Positions 1-8,774 are shown, counted from the first letter of the stretch. The stretch is 64,000 nucleotides of DNA from JACVRW01 sp963757815 (GCA_963757815.1 CAVWSN010000037.1:62001-126000), one strand, 5' to 3'. Translations and numbers: made by a program. The notes: a model not told the origin generated them from the sequence alone.

Positions 1-288
1 TCCTACGAGGCGATGCAGCGGCGCGTGGCCCAGGAGGACTGGCCGATGCCGTACCTGCGCGACGAGTCACAGGAGGTGGCGCGCGCGTACGGAGCGCAGA
101 CGACGCCGGACATCTTCGTGGTCGACGCCGAGGGGCGGCTGCGCTACCGCGGGGCCCCGGACCCGGACCACCGTGACCCTGCCCAGAACGCATCCTGGCT
201 CCGCGAGGCGCTCGACTCCCTGCAGGCGGGAGAGGCGCCCGGCCGCCCCGAGACCAAGCCAGTCGGCTGCTCGGTCAAGTGGAAGTGA
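1..288 (+). CDS. Thioredoxin/redoxin family protein, C-terminal part (5' end outside window)
   Basis: The frame is open from base 1 and stops at 286-288, so only the last 95 residues are present. The visible part has the end of a thioredoxin fold: a conserved T-P-D-I-F-V-V-D strand followed by E-G-R-L-R-Y-R-G, as in AhpC/TSA-like redoxins, and ends with the C-terminal motif GCSVKWK seen in the bacterial 'thioredoxin family protein' group. The CxxC or peroxidatic cysteine would lie upstream of the window. It probably acts as a cytoplasmic thiol reductase or peroxidase; the substrate is unknown. Its 3' end overlaps the convergent HAD gene by 14 bases. Confidence 0.75.
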   Translation, partial: SYEAMQRRVAQEDWPMPYLRDESQEVARAYGAQTTPDIFVVDAEGRLRYRGAPDPDHRDPAQNASWLREALDSLQAGEAPGRPETKPVGCSVKWK

Positions 289-947
289 TCGCCCGGACCG
301 CGGCCTCGGTGTCGCTCAGGTCCTCGAGGAGCGCGTCTGGTTCCGCGCCGCGCAGCTCGTCGAGATCCGCGAATCCGGTGGCCACGGCCACCGCCCGAGC
401 CGCCGGCCTCGCGCGCGGCGCGCACGTCGAGCGGCGTGTCGCCCACCAGCACGGCGCCGGTCGGCTCGCCGTACTTGCGCGCCGCCCGCTCGCGCGCGAT
501 CGCCACGAGCTCGTAGCGCTCCTCGTGCGGGTCGGAGCCGTAGGCCCCGACCTCGAAGTCGAGCCAGCGCTCGAGCCCGAAGGCGCTCACCTTGAGCGCG
601 GCGTTCGCCTCGATGTTGCCTGTGAGCAGCGAGTTGATCACATCCGCACGCTCGTGCAGAGCGGCGAGCGTCTCGGGCACGCCGGGGTAGGTGCGGCCCT
701 CGGCCGCGATCGCCTCGCGGCGGGTGTTGAGCGCCGCCTCGAGCTCGGCCAGGACGCGCGGCAAGTGCTCGCGCTCGCCCTCCAGCATCCCCAGGGCGAT
801 CTGATGGTCCGTGCGTCCCGCATACGGGACGTCGACGTGTCCGGCGCTGCGTCCCGTCACCGTCTCGAACGCATCCGCGAATGCATGGCGCCCGTGGCCC
901 GCCGTGTGGACGAGCGTCCCGTCGACATCCCAGAGCACGAGCAGCAC
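275..947 (-). CDS. HAD-family hydrolase (phosphoglycolate phosphatase-like), one frameshift
   Basis: A GTG start at 947 gives MLLVLWDVDGTLVHTAG, the DxDGT motif I of haloacid-dehalogenase phosphatases. Motif II is seen in INSLLTGN and motif III/IV in GAVLVGDTPLDVRAARE. Near 403 the frame breaks: one extra G converts the expected AREAGARAVAVATG into a different frame, which otherwise continues cleanly to a stop at 275-277 (ending VRAITST). The corrected protein is about 223 residues, normal for the family. It probably hydrolyses a small phosphomonoester; the substrate cannot be told. It lies tail-to-tail with the redoxin gene. The indel could be a sequencing error or a true mutation. Confidence 0.75.
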
Positions 948-975
948 GCTCCGAGACTGACAGACTGGTCGGCCG

Positions 976-1314
976 ATGCTCGATCGCCTGTCCGTCCCGC
1001 CCCGCCTCGTCTTGCGTGCCCTGGACGACCTGAACACGGTCGCCACGGTCCTCCGGGAGCTCGCCGCCCACGAGGGCGACCTCGCGTCGATATCGCGCTC
1101 GTTGACGGAGCTGCCCAGGGTCGAGGACGAGCTGTCGGCCCAGATCGAGACCCTCAAGGTCGAGGTACGCGCGCTGCATGAGTGGCTCGAGCCCCTCCAC
1201 CGCGAGGTCACCGACCTCGACGAGACCGCCGAGGCCCTCGAGCAGAGCCTGACGCGGGTGAATGAGTCGATCCTCGGCCTGCAGACGCTGCTCAAGAGGC
1301 TGCCGGGGATCTAG
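976..1314 (+). CDS. Small coiled-coil protein of unknown function
   Basis: The 112-residue protein is almost entirely predicted helix with heptad-like spacing of leucines (VEDELSAQIETLKVEVRAL, EALEQSLTRVNESILGLQ), so a coiled coil is likely. There is no signal peptide or membrane segment. It is transcribed divergently from the HAD hydrolase (28 bases between starts) and overlaps the next minus-strand gene by 4 bases at its 3' end. I do not recognise a named family. It could be a scaffold or a polymer-associated protein, but nothing in the sequence decides this. Confidence 0.6.
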   Translation: MLDRLSVPPRLVLRALDDLNTVATVLRELAAHEGDLASISRSLTELPRVEDELSAQIETLKVEVRALHEWLEPLHREVTDLDETAEALEQSLTRVNESILGLQTLLKRLPGI

Positions 1315-1922
1315 CGCAGCGCCACGCCGAGCAGCGCCTCGAGGCGCGGAAGCGTGCTCTCGGCGCCGCGGTGGAGCACGGCGGTCATGCCCACCGCCTC
1401 GGCGCCCTCGCAGTTCTCGCGCAGGTCGTCCACGAACACGCAGTCGCGCGGCGGCAGCCCCACCCGCTCGCAGCCGAGCTCGAAGATCTCGGGCTGGGGC
1501 TTGTGGAGGCCGACCTCGCCCGAGATCACCACCCCGTCGAACAGCTCGGGGAACAGCGAGCGGTCGTAGCGCCCGGCCCCCATCGAGTTCGAGATCAGAC
1601 CGGTGCGGATGCCCTGAGCGCGGGCGCGCCGAAGGGCGTCGAGCATCGGCTCGTCCGGTGCGATGTGGCCGAACATGCGCTCGACCAAGCCGGGCCGGCG
1701 CGCCTGCTCGAGCTCGAGCAGCTCGCCGAAGCGCTCGCCGAACTCGTCCTCGCTGATCGCGCCGGTCTCGAGTCCTCGCACCGCCTCGAGTGCACGCGAC
1801 TCCTCGCGGAACAGCGTTCGGATGACGTCCGGGTCGAGCCCCTCCTCTTCGGCGAATGTCCGAAAGGACTCGAAGACGTTGCTCGTGAGGACCCCGCCGA
1901 AGTCGACGAGCAGCCCTCTCAC
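1311..1922 (-). CDS. HAD-IA hydrolase of the ACAD10/epoxide-hydrolase N-domain type
   Basis: The 203-residue protein begins MRGLLVDFGGVLTSNV. The first aspartate of motif I (D7) is present but the second, D+2, is glycine, as in the phosphatase-like domains of soluble epoxide hydrolase and ACAD10. Motif II (TGLISNS), the conserved lysine in LHKPQPEIF, and the acidic motif IV (CVFVDDLRENCEGA) are all visible. It overlaps the downstream phosphotransferase gene by 4 bases (ATGA), so the two are co-translated. In vertebrate ACAD10 the same HAD and aminoglycoside-phosphotransferase-like domains occur in one protein, suggesting a joint role in acyl or hydroxyacyl metabolism; that role is inferred. 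Confidence 0.85.
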   Translation of the reverse strand: MRGLLVDFGGVLTSNVFESFRTFAEEEGLDPDVIRTLFREESRALEAVRGLETGAISEDEFGERFGELLELEQARRPGLVERMFGHIAPDEPMLDALRRARAQGIRTGLISNSMGAGRYDRSLFPELFDGVVISGEVGLHKPQPEIFELGCERVGLPPRDCVFVDDLRENCEGAEAVGMTAVLHRGAESTLPRLEALLGVALR

Positions 1923-2989
1923 GAGTGGGCTATCTCCCGCGCCTTCTCGGCGAGTGCCGGCACGCCGGTGTCGAAGAGCGCGAGGTAGGGGTCATCCGAG
2001 TTGCCCATCGAGAAGCGCTTGAAGTTGCCCTCCATGAACACCGCCGCCCGCCAGATCGCGAGCGTCTGGTACCAGTTGACCGCCGCCATCGAGCGTCCGC
2101 TCAGCTGCTCGTAGCGCGTGATCAGCTCGTCGCGCTTCATGAAGCCCTCGCGTCGCGTGGCCATCGACAGGCTCGCGTAGGCGATGTCCTCCGGGTCACC
2201 GGCCTGTGCCCAGGTGGCGGTGAGGTAGCCGAGATCGGCGAGCGGGTCGCCGATCGTCGAGAGCTCCCAGTCGAAGACGGCGACGATTCGTGCCGGCGCC
2301 TCGTTCCCGACCATTAGGTTCCCGAGCCGGTAGTCGCCGTGCACGATCGTCGACGGGGGCGACTCGGGCATGTTGGCGGCGAGCCACACGCCCACCTCCT
2401 CGACAACCGGCAGCTCGCGCGTCTTGTTGTGCTCCCAGAGCCCGTTGAAGCGGCGCAGCTGGCGCTCGAGGTAGCCGGTCGGCTTGCCGTACCCCTCGAG
2501 CCCGCATGCCTGCCAGTCCACCGAGTGGATCTCGACGAGCCGGTCCACGAGCTCGTCGCAGATGCGCCTGCGCTCGGCCGGGTTGTCGAGCGCAGCGGGG
2601 ATGTCGGTCGTGATCACGCTCCCGTGCATCTCCTCCATCACGTAGAACGGCACGCCGAGCACGGAGTCGTCGTCGCACGTCGCGAGCACGCGCGGCACCC
2701 GGACCGGGGTGGCTTCGAGCGCGCTGAGGAGCCGCGCCTCGCGGAGCACGTCGTGAGCCGAGGGTGGGAGCGGCGGGCGGGGCGGACGGCGCAGCACGAC
2801 GCGCGCCCCCGCGCGGGTCACGAGGAACGTGATGTTGGAGTGGCCCTCGCCGATCCGCTCCACCTCGATCCGGCCCGCGCCGATGCCCTGCGCGTCGAGG
2901 AACGCCTCGAGCGGCTCGCGCACCACCAGCGGCGGGAGCTCGAGCTCGGCCGCCTCGTGCGGGGTGTCGACAACCTCGGGTGCCCTCAT
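1919..2989 (-). CDS. Phosphotransferase family protein (APH fold, ACAD10-like)
   Basis: At 356 residues it has the length of the APH/choline-kinase family. The catalytic loop reads STIVHGDYRLGNLMV (His-Gly-Asp with downstream Asn) and the metal-binding segment is VAVFDWELSTIGDPLADLGY, both typical of the ACAD10-type branch. The N-terminal lobe has GHSNITFLV and VVLRRPP, with the ATP-binding arginine/lysine region. The product presumably phosphorylates a hydroxylated small molecule, in ACAD10 thought to be a 4-hydroxyacyl-CoA; the substrate here is inferred only. It forms a two-gene unit with the HAD gene that follows. Confidence 0.85.
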   Translation of the reverse strand: MRAPEVVDTPHEAAELELPPLVVREPLEAFLDAQGIGAGRIEVERIGEGHSNITFLVTRAGARVVLRRPPRPPLPPSAHDVLREARLLSALEATPVRVPRVLATCDDDSVLGVPFYVMEEMHGSVITTDIPAALDNPAERRRICDELVDRLVEIHSVDWQACGLEGYGKPTGYLERQLRRFNGLWEHNKTRELPVVEEVGVWLAANMPESPPSTIVHGDYRLGNLMVGNEAPARIVAVFDWELSTIGDPLADLGYLTATWAQAGDPEDIAYASLSMATRREGFMKRDELITRYEQLSGRSMAAVNWYQTLAIWRAAVFMEGNFKRFSMGNSDDPYLALFDTGVPALAEKAREIAHS

Positions 2990-3036
2990 TCGCGCCAGGA
3001 TCCTAACCCCGAATCGAACGCCGTTCTCGCCTGTTT

Positions 3037-3645
3037 ATGCTGCCGACGATGCGACCGAAGCGCCTCCTGATCCCGCTCGCCGTGCTCAGCCCGCTCGCCC
3101 TCGCCTCGCCTGCGCAGGCCGCGGACGCGTCCGTGAACGTGTTCGATTTCGAGTTCATCGAGAAGGAGGTTCAGGTGGGCGTGGGCGAGACGGTCACCTG
3201 GAACTTCGTCGCGGCCGGCCATACGACCACGAGCGATAGCGGACAGCCAGAGTCATGGAACTCGGGTCCGCAAGTGGCTCCTCCCGGGACCAGCTTCACG
3301 CACACTTTCGACACACCCGGCCGCTTCAGCTACGTCTGCTTCCCGCACCGGTCCTTCATGAAGGGCACGGTCGTGGTGGGGACGGACGAGCACAGGAAGT
3401 CGCAGTCGAGGATCAGGTGGGTGCGGCGCGGCAGCAAGGTCACGTTCAGCTTTACGCTGGTCGAGCCGGCGAAGGTGGAGATCAAGCTCAGCGGCGCCGC
3501 CAAGCGCTCGGCCACGAGCAAGCGCCTCCGGCCGGGCAAGCACTCGATCGTCATCGCGAAGCTCAAGCCGGGTCAGTACCGGGCCAAGGCCATCTTCACC
3601 GACGACTTCGACAAGAAGTCGGTGGTGAACACGGTCATTCGCTGA
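3037..3645 (+). CDS. Secreted cupredoxin-domain (blue copper) protein
   Basis: A signal peptide (PLAVLSPLALASPAQAA) is followed by a plastocyanin/azurin-like domain. The type-1 copper ligands are visible: His62 in AAGHTTT, Cys101 in YVCFPH, His104, and Met108 in RSFMKG. After the cupredoxin domain (about residues 30-115) comes a basic beta-rich C-terminal region of about 85 residues that I do not recognise. It is likely an extracytoplasmic electron carrier or copper-binding protein. A second ATG at 3049 is equally possible as start. It is divergent from the phosphotransferase gene and followed by a strong hairpin. Confidence 0.85.
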   Translation: MLPTMRPKRLLIPLAVLSPLALASPAQAADASVNVFDFEFIEKEVQVGVGETVTWNFVAAGHTTTSDSGQPESWNSGPQVAPPGTSFTHTFDTPGRFSYVCFPHRSFMKGTVVVGTDEHRKSQSRIRWVRRGSKVTFSFTLVEPAKVEIKLSGAAKRSATSKRLRPGKHSIVIAKLKPGQYRAKAIFTDDFDKKSVVNTVIR

Positions 3646-3649
3646 CGCC

Positions 3650-3670
3650 GGCCGGGCGCCATGCCCGGCC
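3650..3670 (+). terminator. Hairpin terminator after cupredoxin gene
   Basis: Perfect 8-base stem GGCCGGGC / GCCCGGCC with a 5-base loop, starting 4 bases after the cupredoxin stop codon. There is no U-tract, as is usual for GC-rich actinobacterial hairpins. Confidence 0.55.
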
Positions 3671-3689
3671 ATGAGACTCTCTCCGGCTG

Positions 3690-4932
3690 ATGCTGCGCGT
3701 TTTGCGCCACCGTGATTTCGGGCTGCTCTGGCTGGGTCAGGCCGTCTCGCTCGTTGGCGACGGCATCTATCTGGTAGCGATCGCCTGGCTCGTGCTCGAC
3801 ATCTCGAACGAGCCGAGCGCGCTGGCGCTGGTGGGCTTGGCGTGGACGTTCCCGATGGTCGTCGCGCTCTTGATCGCGGGCGTCCTCAGCGACCGCCTCG
3901 AGCGCCGCCGGCTGATGATCGCCGGCGATCTGCTTCGTTGCGCCGCGATCAGCGCCATAGCCGCCCTGGCGCTGGCCGGGACCGCCGAGCTGTGGCACGT
4001 GATCGTGCTCGTGGTGATCTACGGGATCGGGGAGGCGCTCTTCCAGCCCGCCTTCGGGGCTGTCGTCCCGGACATCGTGCCGCGCGACGAGCTGCTCCAG
4101 GCGAACGCGGTGCGCGAGCTGATGGAGCCGCTCGGCCTGCGCTTCGCGGGCCCTGCCCTGGGCGGTCTGCTTGATCGCGCTGTTCGACGTGGGCGCCGCC
4201 TTCGTGGTCGACGCCGCGACGTTCGCGATCTCGGCTGTCGCAATCGGGCTCATGTCGCGCCAGCCGCCCGCGCGCAAGGAGAGCGGGTCGATGCGCCGCG
4301 ACCTGGCCGAGGGCTTCGCGTACGTGCGCGCGCACGCGTGGCTATGGGCAACGCTGGCCGGCGCAGCGCTCTTCCTCCTCTTCACCTACGGGCCGATGGA
4401 GGTGCTGCTCCCGTACATCATCAAGAACGAGCTCGGCGGCGACGCCGCCACGTTCGGGACCGTGCTCGCGGTCGGCGGGCTCGGGTCGATCGCGGCCGCC
4501 GTCATCCTGAGCCAGACCGGCCTCCCGCGCCGCCACGTGACCTTCATGTGGAGCGCATGGGGCGTGGGGACCGGCCTCGACGTCGGGCTGGCGCTCGCGG
4601 GCGCGTCCTGGCAGATGTGTGTGTTGGCGTTCTTCTCGTTCGGCTTGGCAACGACCGGACTCCTCGTCTGGAGCATGCTCATGTACACGCTCGTCCCGGC
4701 CGAGATGCTCGGCAGGGTCACGAGCCTCGACTGGTTCGTGTCGATCGGGCTGACGCCCGTGTCGTTCGCGCTGACGGGGCCGATCGCGGAGGCGTTCGGC
4801 GCCCGGGAGACACTCGCCGGCGCGGGCGTGCTGGGCCTGCTCACCGTGCTGGTGATCTTCATCCCCGGCGTGCGCGATCCCGAGCGCACGCCCCTGCCCG
4901 GCGGCCGGGCCCGGCTAGGCTCAGCCGCGTGA
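3690..4932 (+). CDS. MFS transporter (exporter type), one frameshift
   Basis: The N-terminal half (MLRVLRHRDFGLLWLGQAV, then DRLERRRLMIAGDLLR) carries the MFS motif-A loop between helices 2 and 3. Near 4170 one extra T breaks the frame: GGLL should continue into IALFDVGAAFVVDAATF, which is in the +1 frame and runs to the stop at 4930-4932 (helices such as LFTYGPMEVLLPYI and FGLATTGLLVWSML). The corrected protein is about 413 residues with 10-12 helices, the size of the MFS_3/enterobactin-exporter-like group. Substrate unknown. The next gene starts inside its stop codon (GTGA). Confidence 0.8.
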
Positions 4933-6071
4933 GGCGTCTACTCGCGACGATCCCGCTCGCGGCTCTGCTCGTGCTGGCCGCGCCGGCCTCGGCACGCGAT
5001 CCGGGCCGCTGGATCCTGACCGGCTACAGCTCGGTCTCGATCTCGTACTGGCAGGGCGTGAGCTCGCCGCCCGGTGCGCGGCAGGTGTTCTTCAGCGGGC
5101 TGTCCCAGGGTCTCTACAGGACGACCCCGTCGCTGCGCGAGCGCGCCGCGCTCGGCACGGCCATCCCGGCGACGGTGCTGGCGACCGAGGGCTACAACCA
5201 CGTGGGCGACATCTCCTGGCATAGCGGGGAGGGCGGCCGCGTGCTGCTGCCGCTCGAGTGCTTCTCGCCGGGAGCACCCGGCGGCGGCAACACCTGCGGG
5301 ACCGGCTCGATCGGCGTGGCCGATCCCTCGACGCTCGCGTTCCGCTACTACGTCAAGCTCGACCCGGCAGAGATCCCCAAGGCGATGTGGGTGGAGGCCT
5401 CGCCGGACGGCAAGCTGCTCTGGACCTCCAGCGGTCGTGACCTGCTTGCCTACCGCGCCGCCGACGTCACGGCCGCGCACGCGGCCCCGGCGGGCGCCCC
5501 GATCCGCTCCGTACGCCGCCTGGCGGGCGCCGTGCCGCCGAGCGGCGTGACCGGGGCGGCGTTCCGCGGCGGCCGCCTGTTCCTTGCGGGCGCCACCGGG
5601 AGCACCTATCAGGTGTGGTCGGTGAACACCCGCAGCGGCGCGCGCCGGCTCGAGGTCGAGCTTTCCGGCGTGCAGGGCGAGGCGGAGGGGCTGCACACGA
5701 TGCGCCTGCTGAACGGGGAGCTCCACTGGCTGATCGCGCCGCTCGCGCTCGAGCCTACCTTCGGGCCGACAGTCGGGCTGCTCCACTTCCTGCCGGCCCG
5801 TGGCCGCCCGGGGCTGCGGCTGAGTGCCCGCGCCACGGCTGCGCTGACCACTCGGCCGCGAGTCTCGGTGCGTGTCACGCGCCGCGGCAGACCTGTCAAG
5901 GGCGCGACGGTCACGCTCGCGGGCGCCCGCAAGCGCACCGACGCCGGCGGACGGGTCACCTTGCTGCCGCGCCTGGACGTGCCGGGGAGGTACGCGGCGC
6001 TGGCCCGCTGGCGAGGCCTGCGGGGGATCACGAAGCGCTTCCGGCTGGGGTACGGCGAGACGCGGCGCTAG
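4929..6071 (+). CDS. Secreted protein with C-terminal Ig-like/carboxypeptidase-regulatory-like domain
   Basis: A GTG start overlaps the stop of the MFS gene by 4 bases, giving MRRLLATIPLAALLVLAAPASARD, a clear signal peptide. The body (residues about 25-290) has propeller-like strand patterns such as AMWVEASPDGKLLWTSSGRDLL. The C-terminal 80 residues (RVSVRVTRRGRPVKGATVTLAG, then TDAGGRVTLLPRLDVPGRY) look like a beta-sandwich 'pre-albumin/Ig-like' repeat common in extracellular actinobacterial proteins. It is 380 residues. Function unknown; probably cell-surface or secreted. A longer in-frame reading that starts at the MFS gene is an artefact of that gene's frameshift. Confidence 0.75.
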   Translation: MRRLLATIPLAALLVLAAPASARDPGRWILTGYSSVSISYWQGVSSPPGARQVFFSGLSQGLYRTTPSLRERAALGTAIPATVLATEGYNHVGDISWHSGEGGRVLLPLECFSPGAPGGGNTCGTGSIGVADPSTLAFRYYVKLDPAEIPKAMWVEASPDGKLLWTSSGRDLLAYRAADVTAAHAAPAGAPIRSVRRLAGAVPPSGVTGAAFRGGRLFLAGATGSTYQVWSVNTRSGARRLEVELSGVQGEAEGLHTMRLLNGELHWLIAPLALEPTFGPTVGLLHFLPARGRPGLRLSARATAALTTRPRVSVRVTRRGRPVKGATVTLAGARKRTDAGGRVTLLPRLDVPGRYAALARWRGLRGITKRFRLGYGETRR

Positions 6072-6077
6072 CCACGC

Positions 6078-6515
6078 TCAGGCGATCTCGTCCAGGTGGC
6101 GGACGTTGTCCACGTCCGCTGCCTCATCGCTCGGCTCGGTCTCGAACCAGCCGTCGAGGATCTCTTGCAGCACCGCTTCGCTGGTGCTTCGCAGCGAGAG
6201 TGCAAGCACGTTGGCGTCGTTCCAGGTGCGGGCGCCGCGGGCCGTCTCGGCGTCACCGCACAGCGCCGCCCGAACGCCCGCCACCTTGTTCGCCGCTATC
6301 GACGCCCCCGTGCCGGTCCAACAGCAGACGACGGCCTGCTCCGCACGCCCCTCGGCGACGTCACGGGCGGCGGCCTCGCTGGCCCAGGCCCAGTCGTCGC
6401 GCTCCTCATCGTTGAGGGCGCCGTGCACGACCGGCTCGTGCCCACGCTTCCGAAGCTCCTCGACGACGGCCTCCGCCACGCCCGTTCGCTCGTCAGCGGC
6501 AACCGCGATGCGCAT
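6078..6515 (-). CDS. RpiB/LacA/LacB-family sugar-phosphate isomerase
   Basis: The 145-residue protein starts MRIAVAADERTGVAEAV and contains the RpiB active-site block AVVCCWTGTGASIAANKVAG (Cys64/65, anion-hole TGTG, then VRAALC), followed by ARTWNDANVLALS, the family's R-x-H/W-N-x-A-N motif. RpiB interconverts ribose-5-phosphate and ribulose-5-phosphate, while related proteins act on other sugar phosphates; WTGTG instead of the common GTGIG leaves the substrate open. It ends 6 bases from the convergent secreted-protein gene and is divergent from the Fpg-type glycosylase gene. A ribulose-phosphate epimerase lies 12 kb away, not in the same operon. Confidence 0.85.
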   Translation of the reverse strand: MRIAVAADERTGVAEAVVEELRKRGHEPVVHGALNDEERDDWAWASEAAARDVAEGRAEQAVVCCWTGTGASIAANKVAGVRAALCGDAETARGARTWNDANVLALSLRSTSEAVLQEILDGWFETEPSDEAADVDNVRHLDEIA

Positions 6516-6567
6516 GGAGGGAGCGTAGCCCCCGGGGCCTTGGCCCTCCCTGCCTAGTCTTGACGGC

Positions 6568-7416
6568 ATGCCCGAGCTCCCCGAGGTCGAGATCACCGCG
6601 CGCCGCCTGAGTCGCGGGCTGTCGGGCGCGCGGATCGAGTCGGCGCTTGCGCCCGGGCTCGTCGCCCTCAAGACCTTCGATCCGCCCCTCGACGCGCTGG
6701 CCGGGCTCGAGACGAACGGGGTCCGGCGGATCGGCAAGATGCTCGCCGTTGAGGCGGGCGAGCTCACGCTCCTTGTCCACCTGATGTCCGCGGGTCGGCT
6801 CCAGCTGTTCGACACGCGCGCGTCCCTGCGCGACCGCGCCTCGCGCGTGCTCGTGCGCCTCGAGGACGGCCGCGAGCTGCGGCTGCGCGAGTTCGGGACG
6901 CAGCAGCGGGCCTGGGCGAAGCTCCTGCCGGCCGAGCGGGTGGCCGAGGACGAGGCCGTCGACGGCCTCGGGCCCGACGCCTATCCGGCGCCGGAGCCCG
7001 ACGAGTTCGCGCGACTGCTCGACCAGCCGCGGCATCTCCACCCGCTGCTGCGCGACCAGCGCACCATCGCCGGCATCGGCCGCTCCTGGGTGGACGAGCT
7101 GCTCTGGACCGCCCGGCTCTCGCCCTTCCAGAAAGGGTCCGACCTGGACGCCGACCAGCTCGAGACCCTTCGCGGCGCGTGCGACGAGGTGCTCGGCGGC
7201 GCCCTCGACCACTACGAGGAAGTGATCGGCGACAGCGTGCCCGACAAGCTGCCCATGCCGCTCCAGGTCCACCGCCGCGCCGGCGAGGACTGCCCGCGCT
7301 GCGGTACGCGCATCGAGGCCATCCACTTCAAGGACTACGTCATGTGCTACTGCCCCGAGGAGCAGACCGGGGGACGCGTGCTGAAGGATCGCCGGCTGTC
7401 ACGCCTGCTCAAGTGA
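6568..7416 (+). CDS. mutM: Fpg/Nei-family DNA glycosylase (formamidopyrimidine-DNA glycosylase)
   Basis: The mature N-terminus PELPEVE carries the catalytic proline (P2) and glutamate (E3). The helix-two-turn-helix lies at about residues 150-185 (LLRDQRTIAGIGRSWVDELL). The conserved lysine is in RRIGKMLAVE. The C-terminal zinc finger is complete: CPRCGTRIEAI then CYCPEEQTGGRVL, four cysteines. At 282 residues it is full length. It removes oxidised bases such as 8-oxoguanine by a beta,delta-elimination mechanism. Fpg and Nei are hard to tell apart by eye, so the gene symbol is tentative. Confidence 0.85.
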   Translation: MPELPEVEITARRLSRGLSGARIESALAPGLVALKTFDPPLDALAGLETNGVRRIGKMLAVEAGELTLLVHLMSAGRLQLFDTRASLRDRASRVLVRLEDGRELRLREFGTQQRAWAKLLPAERVAEDEAVDGLGPDAYPAPEPDEFARLLDQPRHLHPLLRDQRTIAGIGRSWVDELLWTARLSPFQKGSDLDADQLETLRGACDEVLGGALDHYEEVIGDSVPDKLPMPLQVHRRAGEDCPRCGTRIEAIHFKDYVMCYCPEEQTGGRVLKDRRLSRLLK

Positions 7417-7444
7417 ACAGGCCTCAGCCGACTGTGAGCGTCCC

Positions 7445-8149
7445 TCAGTACTTCAGCTTCCCGTCGAGCACCCTGGTTCCGCGCGCGCCCTCGGGCGCGT
7501 CGGCGGGAATGCGGGTCACGACGATCTTGTGATAGTCGCCGGGCGCGACGGCTGCGGTCAACTCCGCCGCCGCGCGCCCGTTCGGGCGCGCCATGAACGA
7601 GCCGCCGCTTATCCAGCGGCCGTCGGTTCGGATGCACCAGAGCTCGAAGAGGTCGCCGCGATCGCGCGGAAGGTGCCGGGCCTTGAGGCTCACGTGCGTG
7701 CCCTCGTCGACGGTGGTGAGCCAGGCCTTGGCGCGGGTGTCCGCGGCCGGCCCGCGGCCGCGCAGGTCGGCGCTCGCATATGCCGTCTCTTCCTTCTGGC
7801 TCGCAAGCAGCACGACAAGCGCGACCAGGAGCGCCGCGGCGATGCCGGCGGCCGCGGCCAGCACGGGCGCCCGCCGCCAGCCGGGCGCCCGGCGCTCGGG
7901 CGGCGCCTCCCGATCGCGAACGAAGCGGTCCAGCACGATCTCCTCCAGCTCGGGCGAGAGCTCGGGTGGCGGCACGTCGCCGGGCTCGATCTGATCGAGC
8001 AGGCTCGGGACTCGGGAGAGCTTGCGTTGCTCCCGCGCGCACTGGGCGCAGGTGTCGAGATGGCGCCGCATGGCCTCCATCTCGGCCGGGTCGAGTGCGC
8101 CGAGGACGTAGCCCCCGAGCAGCGTGCCGTGTGTGCGGCAGCCGCTCAC
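7445..8149 (-). CDS. Anti-sigma factor with zinc-finger (ZAS) domain, RskA-like
   Basis: GTG start at 8149 (overlapping the sigma gene stop as GTGA). Residues 1-40 form a zinc-binding anti-sigma domain: His30 followed by Cys34 and Cys37 (RRHLDTCAQCARE), plus an upstream His7. A single membrane helix (LAAAAGIAAALLVALVVLLA) lies at about residues 105-125. The extracytoplasmic C-terminal part has the anti-sigma-K signature, e.g. LFELWCIRTDGRW and GDYHKIVVTRIP. It should hold its cognate ECF sigma factor inactive at the membrane until released. It is 234 residues and forms a two-gene operon with the sigma gene. Confidence 0.88.
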   Translation of the reverse strand: MSGCRTHGTLLGGYVLGALDPAEMEAMRRHLDTCAQCAREQRKLSRVPSLLDQIEPGDVPPPELSPELEEIVLDRFVRDREAPPERRAPGWRRAPVLAAAAGIAAALLVALVVLLASQKEETAYASADLRGRGPAADTRAKAWLTTVDEGTHVSLKARHLPRDRGDLFELWCIRTDGRWISGGSFMARPNGRAAAELTAAVAPGDYHKIVVTRIPADAPEGARGTRVLDGKLKY

Positions 8150-8694
8150 CGCTCGACCTCCATCTCGTCGAGGATCAGGCGCAGGCTCTGAAGCGCGTAG
8201 TAGGCGCGGCTCTTAGCGGTGCCGAGCGGGATCGCCTTGTGCGCGGCGATCTCGCGCAGGCTGAGACCGCCCCAGTGCGAGAGGCGGATCACCTCGCGGT
8301 GCTCAGGCGACAGCCGCGCAAGCGCGGCCGCCACCTGCCAGCGCAGGACGGCCTGCTCGAGCTCGCGATCCAGCTCCTCGGCACGCTCCTCCGCCTCCGG
8401 CTGCGCCAGCCCGGGCCGCGCGGCGGCCCGGCGCCGGGCGTCGACGATCCGGTTGCGGGCGATCGCGTACAGCCACGTGCGTACGCTCGCCTTGCCCGGG
8501 TCGTAGTCGCCCGCATGCCGCCAGAGCCGGGCGAACACGTCCTGCACGACCTCCTCGGCGACCTCGCGGTCGCCGAGCGCGTTGCACGCGAAGCCGAACA
8601 GCTCGCCCGCGTAGCGCCGGTAGAGCTCGCGCAATTCCTCGCCGCTTCGATCATGCGGCAAGCGCTCGACGAGTCGGGCGTCGCTGGCGGCCAT
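8146..8694 (-). CDS. ECF-type RNA polymerase sigma factor
   Basis: Sigma region 2 is seen in ELFGFACNALGDREVAEEV and DVFARLWRHAGDYD, including the RNAP-binding and -10 recognition helices (SVRTWLYAIARNRIVDARRR). Region 4 is LARLSPEHREVIRLSHWGGLSLREIA followed by PLGTAKSRAYYAL, the -35-binding helix-turn-helix. I chose the ATG at 8694; an in-frame extension to 8721 adds nine residues that do not match the family. About 182 residues, usual for group IV sigma factors. It is co-translated with the zinc anti-sigma factor. The regulon cannot be read from the window. Confidence 0.88.
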   Translation of the reverse strand: MAASDARLVERLPHDRSGEELRELYRRYAGELFGFACNALGDREVAEEVVQDVFARLWRHAGDYDPGKASVRTWLYAIARNRIVDARRRAAARPGLAQPEAEERAEELDRELEQAVLRWQVAAALARLSPEHREVIRLSHWGGLSLREIAAHKAIPLGTAKSRAYYALQSLRLILDEMEVER

Positions 8695-8774
8695 GCCCCA
8701 CGTTATACGCGCCCTCGGCACGTGCGGTTCGCGGCTTGGCGCCTCGGGCGGCCCGCGCCCCTACCTTTCACGAG

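Noticed and set aside
3690..6071. A single 793-codon frame covering the MFS gene and the secreted-protein gene
   Set aside because: It is a chimera made by the one-base insertion near 4170: the first third is MFS, the middle is out-of-frame MFS coding sequence (Arg-rich), and the last part is the separate secreted protein with its own signal peptide and GTG start.
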